A stretch of 48,135 nt of DNA from Sphingobacteriales bacterium TSM_CSS (GTDB lineage Bacteria > Bacteroidota > Bacteroidia > Chitinophagales > UBA2359): positions 1 through 48,135 of the forward strand of contig NBMY01000091.1 in NCBI GenBank assembly GCA_002212985.1, in the 5' to 3' direction. Of the stretch, positions 1 to 8,100 are shown piece by piece. The position numbers and the translations under genes were made by a program. Every line of letters starts with the position of its first letter. Position 1 is the stretch's first letter. The notes under the pieces were generated by a model. The model made no database searches. It was not told the origin of the DNA and saw only the letters and a list, made by a program, of their open reading frames with translations.

Positions 1-462
1 AAACCTTTACTATGTCGTAGTAAATCTTTACCATACTTGGTCAAACCTTTACTATGTCGTAGTAAACCTTTACTATACTTGGTCAAACCTTTACTATGTC
101 GTAGTAAATCTTTACCATTCTTGGTCAAACCTTTACTATATTGTAGTAAATCTTTACCATGCTTGGTCAAACCTTTACTATGTTGTAGTAAATCTTTACA
201 ATGCTTGGTCAAACCTTTACTATGTTGTAGTAAGCTTTTACTATATTGTAGTAAGCCTTTGTCTTATCTTAGTAAACCTTTACTATGCTTGGTCAAACCT
301 TTACTATGTTGTAGTAAGCTTTTACTATATTGTAGTAAGCCTTTGTCTTATTTTAGTAAACTTTTACTATGCTTGGTCAAACCTTTACTATGTTGTAATA
401 AGCCTTTACTATGTTGTAGTAAACTCTTATCATGTTATGGTAAACTTTTACCCTAAAAACAT
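1..462. repeat. 21-bp tandem repeat array with 42-bp and 84-bp higher-order periods
   Basis: About 22 head-to-tail units of exactly 21 bp fill this stretch, and the array runs off the left edge. Each unit begins AAACCTTTACTAT or a close variant. Units end mainly in GTAGT or in CTTGGTC. Up to about 210 the two types alternate, giving a 42-bp period. From 211 the period becomes four units (84 bp), with 211-294 and 295-378 nearly identical. Units decay after about 420. Because 21 is a multiple of three, a reading frame stays open through the array, but it has only a TTG start and a heptad-repetitive Leu/Cys/Ser-rich product. I regard it as non-coding. There are no unique spacers, so this is not a CRISPR array. 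Confidence 0.93.
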
Positions 463-670
463 TGTTTTAGATTGTAAGAGCTTGGTAAAAAATGTTTTTT
501 GCTTGGTTAATGCAGGTAAGAACATGGTTTTTGCGCCCCAAAACTGTTTTTGCCCAATGCCAAAGAGCAAAAGTGGCATTTAAAACATGAAGCCAACAGG
601 GTTGGGTTGGGTTTATGGAGCTTTTGTTGAACTTATTGAACTTCTTTTTATCACCTTTAAACTAATTTTT

Positions 671-1168
671 ATGCCTTACGCCAATTTGCAAATAACGTTT
701 ACAGAGGCCGATTACTTGCTTGCACAGCAAGACATCATTAACCTAATGAATAAGTTTCCTTTTGCGGTAAACCTTACGCCCAAAGAAAAAAGCAGCAACC
801 TGCATTTGGGTCCTAAAACCCTGATGTTTGTGAAGAAATCGTTGCTTTTTTATACCAATAAGCCGCTGTTGCATACCGGTTTTTTACCACTTTCGGAATG
901 GCAAAACGATTGGGATACCATGCAGCGATTAGATATGTTGCTGGCGCAGGTAAATATATTGCAAGAGATGCTGGCAGATACAGTTATGGCGCTCCGCATG
1001 GAAAATACCACTTCTGCACTTACTTTTTATAAAATACTGAAAAGCGCAGCCCAACAGAACGTGCCGGGCACTACCGATGTGCTTGCCGAGCTAAAGGTAA
1101 TGCTGCCGGGCACTTTTAAGAACAAGAAAACGCCGCCCACCGGTGCGCCCAATGAGCCAAACCCATAA
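671..1168 (+). CDS. Small helical Bacteroidota protein of unknown function
   Basis: A 165-residue soluble protein with no signal peptide or membrane segment. The frame is open from an upstream ATG at 587, but I prefer the ATG at 671 (MPYANLQITFTEAD), because the 28 extra residues are hydrophobic and unlike the rest. The body looks mostly alpha-helical. Near the C-terminus is a segment ending AAQQNVPGT, followed by a Lys/Pro-rich tail. From memory, this resembles a family of short Bacteroidota hypothetical proteins with a KFPFAVNLTP-like region and a KxAAxxNVPGT ending. No function is known to me. It stands alone between the tandem array and a long intergenic region. Confidence 0.7.
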   Translation: MPYANLQITFTEADYLLAQQDIINLMNKFPFAVNLTPKEKSSNLHLGPKTLMFVKKSLLFYTNKPLLHTGFLPLSEWQNDWDTMQRLDMLLAQVNILQEMLADTVMALRMENTTSALTFYKILKSAAQQNVPGTTDVLAELKVMLPGTFKNKKTPPTGAPNEPNP

Positions 1169-1829
1169 AAATGGTGCTTAATGTGGGTAAAAAATGCCCG
1201 TTGTGGGTGCAGTTGGCATAAAATATAAGCAACATTGGAATTTTTAGGCAGGCAGTGTTTTACTTTGTTCATGCGAGGTCGGGATAAAAATTTACGTTGC
1301 GGGCTTATTTTGCAAGCGTTTCAGGTTGCTTATGTTGTTTTTTATCCCGAAATTATGGGTTGCAATAGTAAATAGCATCTGAAAATAAGAAATAAGCCCG
1401 ATATTGGAATAGTAAAACCTCCGATTGGGCAATCCCCCCCAGCCCCCCCTTTTTTGAAGGGGGGGAGATTGTAACTCTTATTTTACAAGGCATTGGGAGA
1501 TATTTTAATCTTTTTTTGCATTCATATTGGCATTATTTGGCCTCTAAATTTACCCAAACCAAAAGCCGACCTCGCGTTTTGTTATAAAAAATAAGGTAAA
1601 CAGGTAATGGCACCTGTCTTTTATTATAGGAAATTGCCTGTTGTAGTTGTTCTTTTGAAAAGTGGTATGTATGGGTAATGAAACTGTTGAAACCGCCATA
1701 GGTTTGCCTGTAAGGAAACTAGTAACGGCGCAAAGATGGTAAAAGAAAATAAGATCGGGCCCAAAGTAAGTTGTAGGCTTCAATGATTTTAAGCATAATA
1801 AAGCGTTAACCAACTTTTTGTGCAACTAC
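1169..1829. other. Intergenic region with inverted repeats
   Basis: I see no convincing gene in this 660-bp gap. It contains an 11-bp inverted pair (1280-1290 with 1339-1349) interleaved with a 10-bp pair (1301-1310 with 1390-1399), and a C/G-rich hairpin at 1430-1472. A 91-codon open frame on the minus strand at 1550-1825 has no family resemblance and is not called. Confidence 0.6.
1430..1472. repeat. C-tract/G-tract hairpin element
   Basis: A run beginning CAATCCCCCCC and a run ending GGGGGGGAGATTG face each other around a short T-rich centre, forming a long near-perfect hairpin. Elements of this look are scattered between genes in many Bacteroidota. Here it does not directly follow a gene, so it is more likely a dispersed repeat than a dedicated terminator. 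Confidence 0.6.
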
Positions 1830-2984
1830 TTACATTTTTACCACCCGTTGTACCCAAACCCCTGCTGCGTTTCGGGCGGTAAGAAAATAAATGCCCGCCG
1901 GTAATGCTTGTACAGACAGGTTACTACCGGGCATGTTTGCAGTTTGGGTTAAAAGCAGGGTTCCGGCGGTGTTGCGCAGTTCAATTTGGGTATTGTTTTG
2001 TAAAACAGGTATTTGCAAAACATTGGAACACGGGTTTGGAAAAGCCTTTTGTGGTGCCACATTGTTGCCGGCTTCAAATGTATTGGTTATATCTGCAAAA
2101 TCGGGATGGTGAAACTGGCGCAAAAAGTTCCAAATAGCTGTGCTGGCGCTGAAGTCGCGGTTGGTGCCGGGCAATAAAATAATTGACCCAGGCCAGGTAT
2201 GACCACCGCCATACACCTTGTACAACACAACTTTGGTATTTTCGGTGCAGTTGCCGTAATCAAACCGCTCTACCGTAGAGCCATCGGAAGTATTGTTGTT
2301 TGGCAGCGGGGTAATGGTTGGCGCATCGGCACATTGGTTTACCCCTGTCCAATAAGCAATCAGCGAATCAATGCCCAAAAACTCTGCCGAGCCGTCATAC
2401 GGAACCGTTTCATCTGCCGTGCCGTGTATTTCCAGAATAGGTATGGGGCGGTAAGGCGCACAGGTAGTGGCCTGAAAAAGGGTCATGGTACCGGTTACCG
2501 AAGCAATGGCCGCTATGCGGTTGCCCAATTCGCACGCTAAAGTATAAGACATAAACCCGCCGTTTGACATGCCGGTGCTGTAGATTCGGCTAGGGTTAAC
2601 GAAAAATTCTGCCGATAAGGTATCTATAAGCGCGCTGATGAAACCCACATCATCAACACCCGAACCGAAACCGGAGTTCCAGCGCAGGTTGCCCAAGTCA
2701 TCGGCAGTGCCGTTTGGCAGGCACAAAATAATATTGGCAGTATCGGCAATAGCTCTGAAATCGCCATATAAAAATTGCTGCAGGTTGCCGGAACCATACC
2801 CGTGCAAATTAAACAACAACGATGCCGGCTGACTGCCGTCATACACTTCGGGCAGGTAAATGCGGTATTCGCGCAATAGTCCGTCATACAGCATGGTTCG
2901 GTCAATACTTTGCTGTGCATCTACACAAGTTACAGCAACAAAAGAAACAAGGAGGGTAAACAGTTTTTTCAACATAGACTTCAT
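1830..2984 (-). CDS. Secreted PHB depolymerase/feruloyl-esterase-like hydrolase with T9SS type A sorting domain
   Basis: An alpha/beta-hydrolase of about 384 residues, related to the LpqC/PHB-depolymerase/CE1 esterases that cleave polyester or feruloyl ester bonds outside the cell. Visible features: N-terminal signal peptide (MLKKLFTLLVSFVAVTCVDAQ), oxyanion-type NLHGYGSG, nucleophile elbow GMSNGG, an acid region with HGTADETVPYDG, and a catalytic-His region GGGHTWPGS. The last ~75 residues are a T9SS type A sorting domain (PNPCSNVLQI, GIYFL, final basic VVKM). The frame extends upstream to 3065, but the start at 2984 (or 2975) places the signal peptide at the N-terminus. A TAnnTTTG-like box lies just before 2984. 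The substrate is not determinable. Confidence 0.9.
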   Translation of the reverse strand: MKSMLKKLFTLLVSFVAVTCVDAQQSIDRTMLYDGLLREYRIYLPEVYDGSQPASLLFNLHGYGSGNLQQFLYGDFRAIADTANIILCLPNGTADDLGNLRWNSGFGSGVDDVGFISALIDTLSAEFFVNPSRIYSTGMSNGGFMSYTLACELGNRIAAIASVTGTMTLFQATTCAPYRPIPILEIHGTADETVPYDGSAEFLGIDSLIAYWTGVNQCADAPTITPLPNNNTSDGSTVERFDYGNCTENTKVVLYKVYGGGHTWPGSIILLPGTNRDFSASTAIWNFLRQFHHPDFADITNTFEAGNNVAPQKAFPNPCSNVLQIPVLQNNTQIELRNTAGTLLLTQTANMPGSNLSVQALPAGIYFLTARNAAGVWVQRVVKM

Positions 2985-3073
2985 AAGTAATGTAAGATGC
3001 AAAATTGAACAAAAAAAGTTGGTTTCCGGCCAGAGGCGTGGCAGCCGGGCAAAAAAAATACGCAAAACTATCT

Positions 3074-3637
3074 TTACCCCTCAGGTTTACCGGCAACCCG
3101 TTTCCATAGCAACATTACCAGCCCGTACAGCAACAGCAAACTTGTTGCCAACAACGAAACCCACTTTAACAAAGTAAAAGCAGAGCAGGCATAGGCTAAA
3201 AAGCCATATTCGTTAGGATATAAAGAAAGAATTACAACAATAAAGATGTTTTCGATATAATCAAACAACATAGTAGCAAACGGCAACAGGTAAACCTTGC
3301 CAAAAGGCGGCTTCACTCCTCCCCCTTCAAATATGAGAAAAAGCCCCACCGCCCAAAGCAGCGTGTAAATAATGGGGTAAACAACATCGGCAGTTAACTC
3401 AATAATGCGGTAATAATGAATGGCTTGCGGAGTATATTGGGCAACTGTTTGATATACTTCGCCCGGATGTAAGCCCGATTTTAAATCCAGCACCCCCACT
3501 TCTTTGCCCGATAGCCGGTTGATGTGATTTTCGGCATCGGGCAGAATAAGGTTGGCAAATATACCAAAACTGACTGCTAAGATAATAAGCCACTTAAAGC
3601 CGGCAATTCTGCGTATCAAATGATCAAGACTACCCAT
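3074..3637 (-). CDS. Conserved membrane protein of unknown function, about four TM segments
   Basis: A 187-residue integral membrane protein. Four hydrophobic segments are apparent: near FKWLIILAVSFGIFANLIL, VVYPIIYTLLWAVGLFLIF, the FATMLFDYIENIFIVVILSL region, and LLATSLLLLYGLVMLLW. A soluble loop of about 60 residues sits between the first and second. I start it at 3637 (MGSLDHLIRRIAG) instead of the more upstream ATG at 3664, because that puts a short basic segment directly before the first membrane helix. I do not recognise a named family or any catalytic motif. It is transcribed toward the esterase gene and ends 89 bp before that gene's start, so the two could be co-transcribed. Confidence 0.7.
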   Translation of the reverse strand: MGSLDHLIRRIAGFKWLIILAVSFGIFANLILPDAENHINRLSGKEVGVLDLKSGLHPGEVYQTVAQYTPQAIHYYRIIELTADVVYPIIYTLLWAVGLFLIFEGGGVKPPFGKVYLLPFATMLFDYIENIFIVVILSLYPNEYGFLAYACSAFTLLKWVSLLATSLLLLYGLVMLLWKRVAGKPEG

Positions 3638-3817
3638 TGTAAAAGAGTTTTGGGTTGGTAACAAAAAAATGGGTTTAATTGAAGGGCAATATTTAAGGGA
3701 GTTGGTAATATGCCTTCAATGTGGTAATTTCACCCCAATTTACAGCATTTTTATTAAAGCTACAGCCGAAATCGGTAAATAAATCTGTATCGGTTTCTTT
3801 TTTGCACACCAATTCTC

Positions 3818-4183
3818 ATGGAGTTAATTATTTACATGGCTGCTTTTTTGCTTACAATCTCCAAATTTCTCGATTGTTGGACAACCTCGGTGCGTATAAC
3901 CCACCTCGAACAGGAAAAAAACCCTTTGGCAAGGCTGCTTATGCGAAAATTAGGAATTCAAACAGCCATTTGGCTGGTTTTTGTTCTTACTACGCTCATT
4001 GTGTTTTTTACCGTGTTTGCCGCCATGGATCCGGGAAGCGGACAAGCCATCCAAACAGCTTTTGTACTCATTGCCGCTTTTATTTCGGTGGTGCAGTTTG
4101 CAGTGGCGCATACCAACTATTATGGCAAACTTAACCCCATAACCCGCTTTATGCTGAAACGTTACAAACGTTGGAACAGGTGA
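3818..4183 (+). CDS. Small membrane protein of unknown function
   Basis: A 121-residue protein with about three hydrophobic segments: residues ~1-18, ~48-68 (IWLVFVLTTLIVFFTVF) and ~78-95. The tail is basic (FMLKRYKRWNR), suggesting a cytoplasmic C-terminus. The segment FLDCWTTSVRI...EKNPLARLLMRKLG resembles the short Bacteroidota membrane proteins that pair an N-terminal helix containing Asp with an E-x-NP motif. I cannot assign a function. It is divergent from the membrane-protein gene to its left and 28 bp upstream of the next hypothetical gene. Confidence 0.68.
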   Translation: MELIIYMAAFLLTISKFLDCWTTSVRITHLEQEKNPLARLLMRKLGIQTAIWLVFVLTTLIVFFTVFAAMDPGSGQAIQTAFVLIAAFISVVQFAVAHTNYYGKLNPITRFMLKRYKRWNR

Positions 4184-4211
4184 AGTAACATATCAACAAC
4201 TAAAACTCCGT

Positions 4212-4973
4212 ATGATGAAACCGTTTATGACTTTCATTTTAACAGGATTAACATCAACATTCTTTTTCGGGCAATCCTTCCTTTTAGAACAACAATTAAA
4301 GAAGTCGAACATACTAAGAATAACTGAATATTTAGCTTCGGATTCTTTATGGATAGCAATTACTGAGTATGGAAACGATTCCTTAATTACTCGTCAATGC
4401 AATGGATATGGGTGTCGCAATTCTTGGAAATATCATTACCGTATATCAGATACTACAAGTATAATATATTATTGTGAAGACAACTCAACCATGTGCAGTT
4501 TATTGAATTACTCCTATTCCGAAAACGGCAATCTGACAAGTAAAAGGCATTTTTCTAAGCATGACACTTTACATCCATCTACTGTTTACTCAGATTATGT
4601 AAGAGGTAAGCACAACAGGATAATTGCCTATTCTATTTATAGATACTACCCAGGCAGAACAATTGTGGAATTACATAAGATAATTAACAAACGAAAGGAA
4701 AAGGTTATCTCCGACTACTGTCTTACCCAAAATGGCTTTCTGGTTGTTGATAAATATAAATATACGAGAAAACATTTTATGAAAGAGCGCCTCTCCTATA
4801 AGATAAAACTTCCAGATAAGAAAAGTATTTTCAGCAGATTTCATAAAAAGAGAGAGATTGGCATTCATGTAAAATATAAAAATGATAAAAATGGAAATTG
4901 GATAAAATCTTACTATGTCAATGGTATTCGAAAACGACTTAGAAGTTACCGTAACATAGAATATCGGAGTTAA
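4212..4973 (+). CDS. Secreted hypothetical protein, AT-rich
   Basis: A 253-residue protein with a signal peptide (MMKPFMTFILTGLTSTFFFGQ). A second ATG at 4215 could also be the start. The mature part is rich in Tyr, Lys, Ser and Ile. It ends in a segment with the spacing KNDKNGNWIKSYYVNGI...IEYRS, reminiscent of the GNW motif in RHS/YD-like or MORN-like bacteroidete secreted proteins. No enzyme motif is visible. Codon use is visibly more AT-rich than the genes on either side, suggesting recent acquisition or relaxed selection. Function unknown. Confidence 0.7.
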   Translation: MMKPFMTFILTGLTSTFFFGQSFLLEQQLKKSNILRITEYLASDSLWIAITEYGNDSLITRQCNGYGCRNSWKYHYRISDTTSIIYYCEDNSTMCSLLNYSYSENGNLTSKRHFSKHDTLHPSTVYSDYVRGKHNRIIAYSIYRYYPGRTIVELHKIINKRKEKVISDYCLTQNGFLVVDKYKYTRKHFMKERLSYKIKLPDKKSIFSRFHKKREIGIHVKYKNDKNGNWIKSYYVNGIRKRLRSYRNIEYRS

Positions 4974-4998
4974 CAACAAAATTATGCGTAAGAGTGAC

Positions 4999-5006
4999 TA
5001 TCTTTA
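4999..5006 (+). promoter_or_regulatory. Candidate -7 box of the giant surface-protein gene
   Basis: TATCTTTA matches the Bacteroidota TAnnTTTG consensus at seven of eight positions. It would leave a leader of about 115 nt before the ATG at 5129. No good -33 box was found, so this is tentative. Confidence 0.35.
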
Positions 5007-5128
5007 CGAGATATTATAAGACTTACCCGATATTTTCTTAACATTTCCTACAAAATATGAAAATTGTAAAATGGTCTGTAACTTAAAGAAATTATTAGAC
5101 CATATAAGTTCAACCTTGCAAATTGACT

Positions 5129-8100
5129 ATGAAAAAAAACGCTACCTTATTTATCCTAATATTTTTTCTTGCTGCTAACTATCTTCACGCCCAATACAAC
5201 TTAGGCGCCATGAACGGACAAACAGTGATTGACTGCCAAGGTAATGTTGTTGACAGCGGCATTAACGGAAACAATCCGGGCGATTATGGTTTGAACGAAA
5301 ACCTTAGCTTCACCGTTTGCATACCCAATGCCGTAGAAATTACCATTAGCGTAAACCAGTTCAGTACCGAAGAAACACATGACTCCCTAACCATTTACGC
5401 CGGCACGGCCGTTGGCGGCACCATTTTACTCACCCTCAACGGCGACCAGCCTCCCGTAAGCCTCACGTTGCCCGGACAGGCTTCGGGTGGTATTGAGTGC
5501 TTTACCTTCCATTTTTATTCCGATTTAGCCGTTACCCGCCCCGGTTTCGACATTAGCTGGGACGCAACCCTCCAACAGCCGCCACCCATTCCGCCATTTT
5601 CCATAGACGGGGTGCAGTGCCTCGAAGATTCATTTCTTATTACCCTGCCAGCCCCCATTTTGTGCGATTATGTGAGTTCGGGAACTTATACCATCAGCGG
5701 CATTAATGCACCCGGAGTAGCAGCCGCCATTCCGCAAAATTGTATCAACGGACAAACTACTTCCATTTTACTGCAATTAGATGCGCCTATTACCTCGGGC
5801 GGGGCTTACGGCTTGTTTTTCAATTATTCCTATACCGATATTTGCGATGATGTTTGGGAGTTTAACGCCGTTGCCAATTTTAACGTAAGCAATTGCCCGT
5901 TGGAGGTTACCTTACCGCCAAATTACAACAACTGCGGCAACTGCTCGCTTTTGTTGCCCGAAGTTACCGGCGGCAACGGCGTGTACAACTACACCTGGTC
6001 GCCGCCCTTGCAGGAAGGCGCCAATGTACCTCAGGGCAACGCCTGTCCGCCGGTTTCTACCGCTTACAGCCTTACCGTTACCGATGGTCTGGGACAAACC
6101 GCCACAGCCACCACCTTTGTAACAGTTTGCCCCTTTTCTGCCATCCTGCCCGATGCCTCTTTCTGCGAAGGTAACTGCCTTAACCTTACCACGCTTACCA
6201 CCGGCGGCTACCCGCCTTTTACCTACCAATGGGCAGCAGCTAACCCTGCGGCCGTAACCAACATTTTTACCAACTTAGCCACCAACTCGGTTTGTGCCAT
6301 TGCCAATACTACCCTTAGTGTAACGGTTACCGATGCATCGGGCAATACCGCCACCGACAACGCCAATTTAACCGTGTGTCCCATGTCGGCTACTGTCAGC
6401 ACATCGGGGTATTATTGCGGAAGCCCGTTACCGGTTAGTGTCAATGCTTCGGGCGGAAGCGGTCAGTATAATTACCTTTGGAATCCGCCGCTTTCGGAAG
6501 GAAGTACCGTTTCGGGCGGAACGGTTGTGGTTACCCAACCTGCGCTGTACAACGTAACCGTTACCGATGCACTTACCGGTGCCATAGTGGTTATTTCCGA
6601 TGTTTTAATTGACCTTTGCCCTTTTGAGATAAGTATTTTAGCGCCCGATACTTTGTGTAACGAAACCGGCAATATCAGCGCCGAGGTATCGGGGCCAGGA
6701 AACAGTTACTCCTTCCTGTGGCAGCCGCCGCTGAATGAGGGCGCCAACGTGGCATCGGGCACTATCAACATCAGCCAGCCCACCACCTACAACCTTACCG
6801 TAACCGATAACCTTACCGCCGAACAACTTACCGCTTCATGGCTGGTCAATATTTGCCCGTTGGAAGGTTTTGTATCGGTAGCCGTTTATGCCTGCGACTC
6901 TATTACCGATGTCAATTTTTGCATTCCTGTTCAGGTATTGGCCGAAGGCGGCGATGGCAACTATTCCGTACAATGGCAGGCACCTTTTGATACTTTATCG
7001 GGACTTGGGCCGCATTTCATTTGTATTACCGATACCATTATGCCCATTACCGCCATTATTTCCGATGGCACGGGCAGCAGCATTACCAGCACCGGCTGGC
7101 TGCAAAACTGCCCTTTTATTGTTACCATTGACGGCCCCAGCAGCGTTTGCGACGACACCGGCTATTGTGCCGAAATTGAAGCCCTGCCCTTGGGCGGCAC
7201 CTTTGAATATACCTTTGCCTGGCAACCGCCCTTTGATTACCTTGCCGGCCCCGGCCCGCACACGGTTTGCTTTAATGCCAACACACCCTCACCGGCAACC
7301 GTATCGGTTATGGTGCAAAGCGGAAACGAGTTGTTTTTGGCCTCGCAAGATATTGCCATTTGTCCCTACTATGTTGATGTGGAAATTGACAGCCTGCTAT
7401 GCCCCGGCCAATCCGATACGCTAAGGTTAGATATTGGCGGCGGCGTGCCTCCTTACGCGCTCAATTGGTCGGTAAACAGCGGCGGAAACCAGTTTGGCAT
7501 AGATATCCAATTGCCCTACGACCCCTATATTGTAACCGCACCGCCCACCGCAACCCCTTACTCTATTGAGTTTGTTGCTATTATAACCGATGCCAACGGC
7601 GCAATAGCCACCGATACCGCTGTTGTATTGTTTAACCCCAGCCCCAACCTTCCGCCTGCTGTTGTGCAAAGCTGTCAGGATGCTGCCGCTTTTGTTCTGC
7701 TCCTGCCCGATGCCGGACTTTGGGAAGGCGATAATATATCGGGCAGTGCTTTTTCATTGGCCGATGCCGGCACTTTTGACCTCACTTATACCGAAGGGGA
7801 ATGCAGCGCCACCACACAAGCTATTGTTTACCCAACTCCGCAATTTAGCGAAGTGTATGCCACCTGTCAGGGCGGCGCGCCGTTTACGCTTATTGCGCCC
7901 CCCTTGCCCGGCACGTGGTCAGATGCTTTGGGGTTGGTAAACCCGGCAGGATTGTTTACCCCTTCGGCGCCGGGTGTTTTTGATGTTACCTACACTACTG
8001 CCGATGGCTGCACCGCCGAAACCACCGTAACTGTGCAGGGCATAACGCTCAACACGTCGGCAGTGCAGGTGTGCAACTCCGATGTGCAACTGTTTGCCGC

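Noticed and set aside
37..456. 139-codon open frame through the tandem array
   Set aside because: It starts at TTG, is purely a translation of the 21-bp units, and has no family resemblance. An open frame is expected because the unit is a multiple of three.
1..462. CRISPR array
   Set aside because: Units are contiguous with no unique spacers, and no cas genes are present.
1550..1825. 91-codon open frame on the minus strand
   Set aside because: No signal peptide, motif or recognisable family; composition is like the non-coding surroundings.
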